42,902 nucleotides of DNA, taken from NCBI GenBank assembly GCA_017445425.1, contig JAFSUF010000072.1:1-42902 (forward strand), in the 5' to 3' direction. The position numbers and the translations under genes are program-made. Source of the DNA: Bacteroidales bacterium. Its GTDB lineage: Bacteria > Bacteroidota > Bacteroidia > Bacteroidales > UBA932. The notes under the pieces are model-generated. The model saw only the letters and a program-made list of their open reading frames with translations. It was not told where the DNA came from and did no database searches. Shown in pieces: positions 33,926 to 41,224 of this stretch. Within the stretch, counting starts at the first letter, position 1, and each line of letters starts with the position of its first letter.

Positions 33926-36043
33926 ATGAAAAATTACTCCACAGACAAAATTCGCAACGTCGTACTCCTTGGTGGTACCCGCTGCGGTAAAACCACACTT
34001 GCCGAGACCATTATGTTCGAAGGCAAAGTCATTGACCGTCGCGGGACAGTTGAGGGCAAGAACACAGTATCCGACAACACCGAGGTAGAGCAGCTGTTCC
34101 AGCGCTCCATCTATTCCACTCCGTTCTACGCAGAGTTTGCAGACCACAAGCTCAACTTTATCGATGCTGCCGGTGCCGACGATTTCATCGAGGGGGCAAT
34201 CCTTGGCCTTAACGTGTGCGATTCCGCAATCATGGTTGTGAACGCAGGTGCAGGTGTTGAGGTTGGTACCGAGATCCACGGCCGTTATGTAGAGCAGTAC
34301 AAGAAACCGATGCTCATCGCCGTGAACCAGCTCGAAACCGAGAAGGCAAACTGGGAGAACACTCTGGACAGCCTGCATCAGGCATTCGGTTCCAAGGCTG
34401 TTCCCGTACAGTTCCCCGTTAACCCCGGTATGGAGTTCAATGCAGTGGTGGATGCTCTCAAGATGAAGATGTACAAATTCTCCGGTGAGGACGGCAAGAC
34501 AGAAGAGTGCGACATCCCCGCAGATCTGGCAGACCGCGCAGAGGAGATGCATTCCGCTATCGTGGAGATGGCTGCGGAGAGCGACGAAGCCCTGATGGAG
34601 AAATTCTTCGAGGCAGGCGAGCTCACAGAAGAGGAGCTTCACGCCGGCCTCAACGCAGGTTTCGTAAAGGGCGAGTTCTACCCCGTCTTCTGCATCTCAG
34701 GCAAGAAGGATATGGGTGTAAAGCGCATGCTCGAGTTCCTCACAGAAGTGGCTCCCGCCCCCAAGGAGGATGCAGCAGGCAAGACCTCCCTGTTCGTTTA
34801 CAAGACCGCTCTGGAGCAGCACCTGGGCGACGTTACTTATTTCAAGGTAGTATCTGGCAAGATATCAGAAGGTCAGGATTTCGTCAATATGGACAATGGC
34901 GGCAAAGAGCGCATCACCACCCTCTATGCGGTTGCCGGCAAGAAGAAAGAGAAAGTTACCGAGCTGGTGGCCGGCGATATGGGTTGTACAGTTAAGCTCA
35001 AGGCAGTCAAGACCAACCAGACCCTTAATACCCCCGGTTACGACACCGCATTCCCTCCCATCGAGTTCCCGCCGGCAAAATACCGTGCAGCTATCCGCGC
35101 ACTGGACGAGAAAGACGACGAGAAGCTGGGCGAGGCTCTCAACCGCGCCGCTGCAGAGGATCCTACAATGCGTGTAGAATACAGCAAGGAGCTCCGCCAG
35201 ACCATTATCAACGGTATGGGCGAGCAGCACATCAATATCCTCAAATGGCACCTGAACAACGACTATAAGATCGACGTCGAGTTCTTCGCTCCCAAGATTC
35301 CGTACCGCGAGACCATCACCAAGGTCGCTACCGCAGAGTACACCCATAAGAAACAGTCCGGCGGTGCCGGTCAGTACGGCCGCGTTGTTATGCTCATCGA
35401 ACCTATCGTGGAGGGCGTAGAGCCTACCGGTCGCTTCAAAATCGACGGTAAGGACACCCAGCTCACCATCAAGGGCAAGGAAGATGCTACCCTGGATTGG
35501 GGCGGCAAGTTTGAGTTTGTAAACTGCGTTGTGGGTGGTGCCATCGATGCCGGCTTCATGCCCGCCATCAAGAAAGGTATTATGCAGAAGATGGAAGAGG
35601 GCCCTCTGACAGGTTCTTATGCCCGCGACATCCGCGTTTACATCTACGATGGTAAGATGCACCCGGTTGACTCCAAGGAAATCGCCTTCATCATCGCCGG
35701 CCGCAACGCCTTCAAGGATGCCTTCAAGAAGGCAGGTCCCAAGCTTCTGGAGCCCATCTACATGGTCGAGATCATGGTTCCCGGCGACTGCACCGGTGAC
35801 GTTATGAGCGATATCCAGAACCGCCGCGGTATCATCGAGGGTATGGGTGCCGAGAAGGGCTTCCAGGTACTCCGCGCACGCGTGCCTCTGGCAGAACTCT
35901 ACCGCTATTCCACAACCCTGAGCTCTATCACTTCCGGCCGTGGAACCTTCACAATGACCTTCATCGAGTACCAGCAGGTACCTATGGATGTTCAGGAGAA
36001 GCTCCTCAAGGAATACGAAGAGCAGCAGAAGGAGGAGGAATAA
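33926..36043 (+). CDS. fusA2: EF-G2-type elongation factor G paralogue
   Basis: 705 residues with full EF-G domain order (G, II, III, IV near GAGQYGRVVMLIEP, V). The G motifs are degenerate: the P-loop GGTRCGKTT (16-24) is kept, but switch I lacks RGITI (STPFYAEF instead), G3 is DAAGA (80-84) in place of DTPGH so the catalytic His is gone, and G4 is NQLE (134-137) in place of NKMD. This matches the Bacteroidales EF-G2 group, for which work in Bacteroides thetaiotaomicron reported ribosome translocation without GTP hydrolysis and induction on carbon starvation. The same behaviour here is inference. Canonical fusA should be elsewhere in the genome. It is followed by lolD at 1 nt. Confidence 0.9.
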   Translation: MKNYSTDKIRNVVLLGGTRCGKTTLAETIMFEGKVIDRRGTVEGKNTVSDNTEVEQLFQRSIYSTPFYAEFADHKLNFIDAAGADDFIEGAILGLNVCDSAIMVVNAGAGVEVGTEIHGRYVEQYKKPMLIAVNQLETEKANWENTLDSLHQAFGSKAVPVQFPVNPGMEFNAVVDALKMKMYKFSGEDGKTEECDIPADLADRAEEMHSAIVEMAAESDEALMEKFFEAGELTEEELHAGLNAGFVKGEFYPVFCISGKKDMGVKRMLEFLTEVAPAPKEDAAGKTSLFVYKTALEQHLGDVTYFKVVSGKISEGQDFVNMDNGGKERITTLYAVAGKKKEKVTELVAGDMGCTVKLKAVKTNQTLNTPGYDTAFPPIEFPPAKYRAAIRALDEKDDEKLGEALNRAAAEDPTMRVEYSKELRQTIINGMGEQHINILKWHLNNDYKIDVEFFAPKIPYRETITKVATAEYTHKKQSGGAGQYGRVVMLIEPIVEGVEPTGRFKIDGKDTQLTIKGKEDATLDWGGKFEFVNCVVGGAIDAGFMPAIKKGIMQKMEEGPLTGSYARDIRVYIYDGKMHPVDSKEIAFIIAGRNAFKDAFKKAGPKLLEPIYMVEIMVPGDCTGDVMSDIQNRRGIIEGMGAEKGFQVLRARVPLAELYRYSTTLSSITSGRGTFTMTFIEYQQVPMDVQEKLLKEYEEQQKEEE

Positions 36044-36044
36044 T

Positions 36045-36695
36045 TTGATTGAAGCCGCAGGCATAGAAAAATCGTTCGGTACCCTTAAGGTTCTTAAGGG
36101 TATCGATTTTTCTGCCTCCGATCGCGAGGTGGCGAGCATCGTGGGCGCCAGCGGAGCCGGCAAATCCACCCTGCTCTCTATTCTCGGCTCTTTGTCCAGG
36201 CCCGATGCCGGTCATGTGTTGATCAACGGCACCGACATTTTTGCCCTGGGGGAAAAGCAGCTGGCGGCCTTCCGCAACCGCGAGATTGGCTTTGTGTTCC
36301 AGTTCCACCACCTGCTGCCGGAGTTTACCGCAATGGAGAATGTGCTGCTCCCCGCAATGATAGGCGGCAGGTGCGACGCAGCGGTAAAGGAGAGGGCCCG
36401 GACACTCTTTGAAGACCTTGGGGTGGCGGAGCGCATGTCCCACAAGCCCGCTGAAATGAGCGGAGGCGAGCAGCAGCGGGTGGCTGTGGCCCGCGCCCTG
36501 ATCAATTCCCCGTCGGTCTTGCTGGCAGACGAACCCAGCGGAAACCTGGACAGCGTCACCCGCGCAGAACTCCACAAGATGTTCTTTACGCTGCGCGATA
36601 AATACGGCATCACCATCGTGATAGTGACTCACGACAAGGATCTGGCCTCCATGAGCGACCGTACGCTGGAGATGCGCGACGGCTTATTCATATAG
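36045..36695 (+). CDS. lolD: ABC transporter ATP-binding protein, LolD type
   Basis: 216 residues from TTG 36045, one base after the fusA2 stop; no ATG fits, and this start gives the normal LIEAAGIEKSFGTLKVLKGI terminus. Walker A GASGAGKST (34-42), Q-loop VFQFHHLLPEF, signature MSGGEQQRVAVARAL, Walker B SVLLADEPSGNLD and the H-loop IVTHD are all intact. The closest functional group is LolD, which powers release of outer-membrane lipoproteins with LolC/E, or the equivalent MacB-type ATPases; no permease is adjacent, and the MacB-like permease at 17953-19197 is the only one in the window. The stop shares a base with the GTG of the next gene. Confidence 0.9.
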   Translation: MIEAAGIEKSFGTLKVLKGIDFSASDREVASIVGASGAGKSTLLSILGSLSRPDAGHVLINGTDIFALGEKQLAAFRNREIGFVFQFHHLLPEFTAMENVLLPAMIGGRCDAAVKERARTLFEDLGVAERMSHKPAEMSGGEQQRVAVARALINSPSVLLADEPSGNLDSVTRAELHKMFFTLRDKYGITIVIVTHDKDLASMSDRTLEMRDGLFI

Positions 36696-37519
36696 TGTTC
36701 TCCTTCAAGCGTTTTTCTGTAAAGGATGACCGCTGCGCGATGAAGGTGGGGGCCGATTCGGTTTTGTTTGGGGCGTGGATGGATGTTTCCGGGGCGAGGC
36801 GCCTGCTGGACGCCGGTTGCGGCAGCGGCCTGCTGGCCCTGATGGCGGCGCAGCGGCTCTGTGGAGACGGACCTGCCGGGTCTTCTTGTGCCCCGGTGAG
36901 TAATGGCAACTCCGGGGAGAGCGGTCGTCGGGGAGATGAAGCAGATTTCCATATCGATGCGATAGATATAGATGAGGGAGCGGTGGCTGATTCTGCAGAG
37001 AATTTTGCCGCATCACCGTGGAGTGAACATTTGAAGGCCCGCCAGATATCGCTTCAGGATTTCGCAGATGAGGCGGTTGGGGTATCTTCAGACTTCTCTT
37101 TCCCGGCAGACTTGTCCCATTCACCAGGTTCGCCGTCCGACAGGCTGTACGATCTTATTTTCTGCAATCCCCCATATTACGACGACAGCCCCTCTTCCGG
37201 CAGTGAGGCCCGTGACATTGCACGCAGCACAGATACCCTCAGCCGCAGGGATTTGTTGTTCGCAGCGGCCAGACTTCTTACAGACCGGGGCCGCCTGTCG
37301 CTGATCCTTCCGTTCGACCAGGGGAAAAAGATGATTCTGGAGGCGACCCTCTTCGGCTGGTTCCTCCACCGCCAATGCTTTGTCAAAACCAAGCAAGGCG
37401 CCCTTCCCAAGCGCCTTATGCTGGAATTCTCCCCCTCGCCCTCCACCGGCATAAAGACAGAAACGCTCGTCATCGGGGACGAGCGATATCGTGAACTTAC
37501 TTCTGGGTTTTATCTTTAG
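36695..37519 (+). CDS. trmN6: TrmN6-like tRNA1(Val) adenine37-N6 methyltransferase
   Basis: 274 residues from GTG 36695, which overlaps the lolD stop (TAGTG). The SAM-binding DAGCGSG (39-45), the N6-adenine motif NPPYY (158-162) and the N-terminal MKVGADSVLFGAW match YfiC/TrmN6, which methylates A37 of tRNA-Val. Compared with E. coli YfiC (about 245 aa) it carries a low-complexity insert at about 58-85 (Ser/Gly/Asn-rich) and another Ser/Pro-rich stretch at about 128-150, both in loops between core strands. The end runs 23 nt into the convergent Spy-like gene. Confidence 0.85.
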   Translation: MFSFKRFSVKDDRCAMKVGADSVLFGAWMDVSGARRLLDAGCGSGLLALMAAQRLCGDGPAGSSCAPVSNGNSGESGRRGDEADFHIDAIDIDEGAVADSAENFAASPWSEHLKARQISLQDFADEAVGVSSDFSFPADLSHSPGSPSDRLYDLIFCNPPYYDDSPSSGSEARDIARSTDTLSRRDLLFAAARLLTDRGRLSLILPFDQGKKMILEATLFGWFLHRQCFVKTKQGALPKRLMLEFSPSPSTGIKTETLVIGDERYRELTSGFYL

Positions 37520-38063
37520 GTTCTTTGGGATCCTTTGTCCCTTTAGAACCCTTAGGCCCTTTTAATCCTTTGGGCCCTTTCTGGTCATTGGCAACACGCG
37601 GCCCCTTGTGCCCGTCACCCGCTTTGAACCTGCTGAAGAGATGCTGGCGGAAACCTTCTTCTGCAGCGTACAAGGCAGCGACTTTCTTCATAGGCAGTAC
37701 CTTCTTGAATTTCTCGGTGTATTCTGCCATCAACGCTGTCTCTTGCTGGCGGGCGGCCACCAGACTGGCAATCGCTGCAGAGGCCTCATCGTCGCTCAAC
37801 TCTTTGTTCTTACGGATTTTGTCAAGGGCAGTCATAGCTGTGCGGTGGGCGTCATCGGCAGCTTTGCTGTATTCGTTGTACACGGGCCAGAAAACCTGCG
37901 CCTCTTCTACGGTGAGGTCCATCTCGTTTGTAAGGAATGCAACCTTTTCTGCCTGAAAGCGTTCGTGGTGCTTTTTATGGTCGGGTGCAGGACTTTCCTG
38001 CTTCTGTGCAAATGCGCATACACTTATGGCGGCAATTGCGAAAAGGGTAATAATACGTTTCAT
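37497..38063 (-). CDS. Periplasmic Spy/CpxP-like protein with K-G-x repeat tail
   Basis: 188 residues: signal peptide (MKRIITLFAIAAISVCAFAQ), His/Lys-rich start, then a four-helix LTxxQ-like region (about 30-140: EMDLTVEEAQVFWPVYNEY, repeated hydrophobic heptads, YTEKFKKVLPMKKVAALYAAEE) resembling Spy/CpxP periplasmic chaperone-sensors. The C-terminal ~25 residues are a triplet repeat (KGP, KGL, KGP, KGS, KGT, KDP, KEP), very basic and Gly/Pro-rich like short collagen. It is last in the tkt-sigma-anti-sigma set, so it may be a target or modulator of that ECF system (inference). It overlaps the convergent trmN6 by 23 nt. Confidence 0.78.
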   Translation of the reverse strand: MKRIITLFAIAAISVCAFAQKQESPAPDHKKHHERFQAEKVAFLTNEMDLTVEEAQVFWPVYNEYSKAADDAHRTAMTALDKIRKNKELSDDEASAAIASLVAARQQETALMAEYTEKFKKVLPMKKVAALYAAEEGFRQHLFSRFKAGDGHKGPRVANDQKGPKGLKGPKGSKGTKDPKEPKDKTQK

Positions 38064-38074
38064 TTTGGTCTTTT

Positions 38075-38491
38075 TTATTCGGCCTCGGACATCTGGTCGT
38101 AGATATACGCACCGGAGATGTCGGTATAGGCCAGGTATTCCATTATTTCGTCTATAGTGTGACTGTCCTGTGTGTCGGCAGCGTCATATTCTGCAAGTTG
38201 CGCATCGCTCACGTTAATATACGTCAAGTATTCCTGGTCTGCCGATATGGTTGCGGCAGGCGATGCGGGAGCCAAGAAACGCCAGAAGCCGATGGCAATG
38301 GCGGCAAGGCTTGCGGCGGCAGCGATGGGCCAGAATCTGCCAATAGCGACTCTGCGGCCGCCGGTCTTGCCTGTGGCGGCTACGCGGCTTGCAATCTGCG
38401 CAGGGAGATTATCAAAATAACCTTCCGGGACGCGGAACGGGGCGGACTTAAGTTGAGCCTTCTGAAGTATGTCGTCACCTTTCATTGTCAT
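38075..38491 (-). CDS. Single-pass membrane protein, putative anti-sigma factor
   Basis: About 138 residues from ATG 38491 (MTMKGDD; a second ATG at 38485 is equally possible). The N-terminal cytoplasmic part carries APFRVPEGYFDNLPAQIASRV, the FxVPEGYFxxL signature of the short membrane proteins encoded beside ECF sigma factors in Bacteroidetes. One membrane helix follows (about 57-77, WPIAAAASLAAIAIGFWRF), then an acidic C-terminal domain (Asp/Glu/Tyr-rich) on the other side. It has no zinc-binding HxxxCxxC, so it is not a classical ZAS anti-sigma factor. It lies between the sigma gene and the Spy-like gene, suggesting signal transfer across the membrane (inference). Confidence 0.7.
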   Translation of the reverse strand: MTMKGDDILQKAQLKSAPFRVPEGYFDNLPAQIASRVAATGKTGGRRVAIGRFWPIAAAASLAAIAIGFWRFLAPASPAATISADQEYLTYINVSDAQLAEYDAADTQDSHTIDEIMEYLAYTDISGAYIYDQMSEAE

Positions 38492-38535
38492 TTTGAAAAC
38501 ACTCAATTAATTAGACGAAGATGGTTCATAAAAGT

Positions 38536-39090
38536 TTAATAGTCGATATCAATTCGTTGCTTGACGTAATCCAAAACTTTGGTGTAGGCGTGATGATAAG
38601 AGGCCTTGAGGGCGCCGACGCTGGTGCCCAACACCCGGGATATCTGCTCGTAAGGGGTTTCGTCGTAATAGCGCATAGTGAATACCACCCGCTGCTTTGC
38701 GGGGAGGGAGGCGATAGCCTGCTGCAAGACAATCTGCAGCTTGTCACCGTCAAAGTTGCGGTCGGACTTGAGCAAGTTTCCCACGCGCTCCGGCTCTTCC
38801 AGGAGTGAAAAGGCACTTGTCTTGCGTTTTTTCTCAAGAAAGGTGAGCGTCTCGTTGGTCGCGATTCTCCATAGCCAGGTGAACAGGCCGCTGTCGCCAC
38901 GGAAGCTGTCCATCGCCCCCCAGGCTTTCACAAAAGTGTTCTGCAGCAGGTCATCTGCATCCTCGTGCACCAGAACCAGCCGGCGTATATGCCAGTAGAG
39001 GCGTTCACCGTAGATTTTAACTACCTGGTTGAACGCCTCTTCCTTAGCTCCGGACCTGTACAGCCGGATTATTTCGCTGTCAGATGGCAC
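38536..39090 (-). CDS. ECF-type RNA polymerase sigma-70 factor
   Basis: 184 residues. Region 2 (about 20-90) with RLVLVHEDADDLLQNTFVKAW and the -10-reading WLWRIATNETLTFLEKKR; region 4 (about 122-175) with LPAKQRVVFTMRYYDETPYEQISRVLGTSVGALKASYHHA, a helix-turn-helix. Regions 1 and 3 are absent, as in ECF sigmas. The start is GTG 39090, whose G is also the last base of the tkt TAG stop (TAGTG), so translation is probably coupled to transketolase. The putative anti-sigma factor and a Spy-like periplasmic protein follow, a typical envelope-stress arrangement. The regulon is unknown. Confidence 0.92.
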   Translation of the reverse strand: MPSDSEIIRLYRSGAKEEAFNQVVKIYGERLYWHIRRLVLVHEDADDLLQNTFVKAWGAMDSFRGDSGLFTWLWRIATNETLTFLEKKRKTSAFSLLEEPERVGNLLKSDRNFDGDKLQIVLQQAIASLPAKQRVVFTMRYYDETPYEQISRVLGTSVGALKASYHHAYTKVLDYVKQRIDIDY

Positions 39091-41105
39091 TATTTCAACA
39101 TAGCCTTGACTTGATTGTAAACGTTTTCTGCGGTAAAGCCCAGCTTCTGGTCAAGGACTTTGTAGGGAGCTGAGAAACCGAAGCTCTCAAGTCCAAATAC
39201 CTTGCCATTTGCACCCACCAGACCTTCCAGATTTACCGGCAGACCGGCGGTGAGGCCGAATACCTTCTTGCCGGCAGGGATAACGCTCTGCTGATATGCC
39301 TTTGTCTGGCTGCGGAACAGACCCTCACTGGGAGCAGAAACGATGCGAACCTTAACGCCGTCCTTGCGGAGCAGCTCTGCGCCTGCTACCAGGGTAGAAA
39401 CTTCGCTGCCGGATGCGACCATAATCACATCGTAGCGCTCGTCGCTGCCTGCAACCACGTATGCGCCCTTTGCAACCTGGCTGTAGTCGTTGCCTTCCGG
39501 CAGGTTGGTGATGTTCTGGCGGGAGAGGATAAGGCAGGTAGGGGTTGATGTATTCTCCATAGCGAGCTTCCAGGCCACGGTGGTCTCCTCGACATCTGCA
39601 GGCCGCAGCACCAGAGTAGAGTTCTTGCCGTGATGGTTTTTGAGCTTCTCCATAAGGCGGATCTGTGCCTCCTGCTCTACCGGCTCGTGGGTCGGGCCGT
39701 CTTCACCTACACGGAATGCGTCGTGGGTCCAGATAAACTTCACGGGGGTCTCCATCAAAGCTGCCATACGGATGGCGGGCTTCATATAGTCGGAGAATAC
39801 GAAGAATGTTCCGCAGGCGGGGATAACGCCGCCGTGCAGCGCCATACCCAGGCAGCAGCAGGCCATTGTGAGCTCAGCCACACCTGCCTGCAGGAATGCG
39901 CCGGAGAAGTCACCTGCCTTGAGGGCGTGGGTCTTCTTGAGGAAGCCGTCGGTCTTGTCGCTGTTGGAGAGGTCGGCAGAAGAAACAATCATATTCTCTA
40001 CCTGCTCTGCGAGCGCGCCCAGAACCGTGCTGCTGGCGGCGCGGGTCGCTGCACCGGCTTTCTGCTGGATAGCTGCCCAATTGACCTCGGGAGCGGCTCC
40101 GCTGAACCATTTCTCCAGTTTTGCAGCCTTGTCGGGATTAGCCTTTGCCCAGGCAGCCTTGACAGCTTTGCGCTCAGCCACGATTGCGAGCAGCTCTTTG
40201 CGGCGGCGGTTGTAGAGTCTCTTCACGTTGGGGAACACCTTGAAGGGGTTCTCCGGGTCTCCGCCAAGGTTCTTGATGGTATTAACGTATGCGTCGCCGC
40301 CGAGGGGTGCGCCGTGGGTAGCGCAGCAATTCTCGTAGCTGCTGCCGTCGGCCTTGCGTGCCCCCTTGCCCATCACGGTGTGACCTATGATAAGGGTCGG
40401 AGCGTCAGTCACGGCCTGGGCCTTCTTCAAGGCGCGGCGGATCTGCTGAACGTCATTGCCGTTGATTTCAAAGACCTTCCAGCCCCAGGCCTGATATTTC
40501 TTGGCGACATCTTCGCTGGTAACATCCTTGACCTCGGTAGAGAGCTGGATATCGTTGCTGTCGTAGAACATAATCAGGTTGTCCAGCTTCAGGTGGCCTG
40601 CAAGACGCCCTGCGCCCTGGGATATCTCCTCCTGGATACCGCCGTCGGAAATGTATGCATATATGGTCTGGTTCATCACCTCCTTGCCCAGGCGTGCTGC
40701 CAGGAACTTGGCGGCGATGGCTGCGCCCACTGCGAAGGTATGACCCTGACCAAGAGGGCCGGAGGTATTCTCAATGCCGCGCTCCACGCAAACTTCCGGG
40801 TGGCCGGGTGTAGGACTGCCCCACTGGCGGAACGCCTCAAGCTCTTTGAGTTTGAACTTGCCGGTCAGGGCAAGGGTGGAATAGAGCATCGGCGACATAT
40901 GTCCGGGATCGAGGAAAAAGCGGTCTCGGCTCTCCCAGCGGGGGTTTTCGGGGTCATAAACCAAAAACTCGGAGAAGAGTACGTTGATAAAATCTGCACC
41001 GCCCATGGCACCGCCCGGGTGGCCGGAATTAGCTTTTTCAACCATAGATGCCGCAAGAATACGGATATTGTCCGCAGCGAGATTCATTGTAGAGATTCTG
41101 TTCAT
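39090..41105 (-). CDS. tkt: Transketolase
   Basis: TPP- and divalent-metal-dependent transfer of two-carbon ketol units in the non-oxidative pentose phosphate pathway. 671 residues, full length. TPP/metal region ISDGGIQEEISQGAGRLAGH then NLIMFYDSNDIQ (the family's GDG...N motif in the form found in Bacteroides enzymes). The substrate-channel SGHPGGAMGGADF is at the N-terminus, and the pyrimidine domain has THDAFRVGEDGPTHEPVEQ. The C-terminal domain is complete (SFGFSAPYKVLDQKLGF). The start is ATG 41105; an internal ATG at 41087 is also possible. It heads a transcript continuing into the ECF sigma gene and diverges from lepA. Confidence 0.97.
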   Translation of the reverse strand: MNRISTMNLAADNIRILAASMVEKANSGHPGGAMGGADFINVLFSEFLVYDPENPRWESRDRFFLDPGHMSPMLYSTLALTGKFKLKELEAFRQWGSPTPGHPEVCVERGIENTSGPLGQGHTFAVGAAIAAKFLAARLGKEVMNQTIYAYISDGGIQEEISQGAGRLAGHLKLDNLIMFYDSNDIQLSTEVKDVTSEDVAKKYQAWGWKVFEINGNDVQQIRRALKKAQAVTDAPTLIIGHTVMGKGARKADGSSYENCCATHGAPLGGDAYVNTIKNLGGDPENPFKVFPNVKRLYNRRRKELLAIVAERKAVKAAWAKANPDKAAKLEKWFSGAAPEVNWAAIQQKAGAATRAASSTVLGALAEQVENMIVSSADLSNSDKTDGFLKKTHALKAGDFSGAFLQAGVAELTMACCCLGMALHGGVIPACGTFFVFSDYMKPAIRMAALMETPVKFIWTHDAFRVGEDGPTHEPVEQEAQIRLMEKLKNHHGKNSTLVLRPADVEETTVAWKLAMENTSTPTCLILSRQNITNLPEGNDYSQVAKGAYVVAGSDERYDVIMVASGSEVSTLVAGAELLRKDGVKVRIVSAPSEGLFRSQTKAYQQSVIPAGKKVFGLTAGLPVNLEGLVGANGKVFGLESFGFSAPYKVLDQKLGFTAENVYNQVKAMLK

Positions 41106-41173
41106 ATTATAGTGATTTGCTTGCTTTGTCTCATCATGGCCCGGCCGCGATGCGTGCTGCCGGATACATCACG

Positions 41174-41181
41174 CAAAAATA
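41174..41181 (-). promoter_or_regulatory. -7 box (TATTTTTG) for the tkt-sigma operon
   Basis: Exact TANNTTTG on the minus strand, 68 nt before ATG 41105. It lies 13 nt from the divergent lepA box, so the two promoters share DNA. Confidence 0.5.
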
Positions 41182-41194
41182 ACGAAAAATGGTG

Positions 41195-41202
41195 TATATT
41201 TG
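41195..41202 (+). promoter_or_regulatory. -7 box (TATATTTG) for lepA
   Basis: Exact TANNTTTG, 22 nt before ATG 41225. Confidence 0.6.
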
Positions 41203-41224
41203 TAGCGTTTTAGGCACCTTACGC

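Noticed and set aside
39630..41213. Long open frame (527 codons) on the plus strand opposite tkt
   Set aside because: Its sequence is the antisense of a complete, motif-rich transketolase; composition is Cys/Leu/Val-rich as expected for antisense frames in this GC range.
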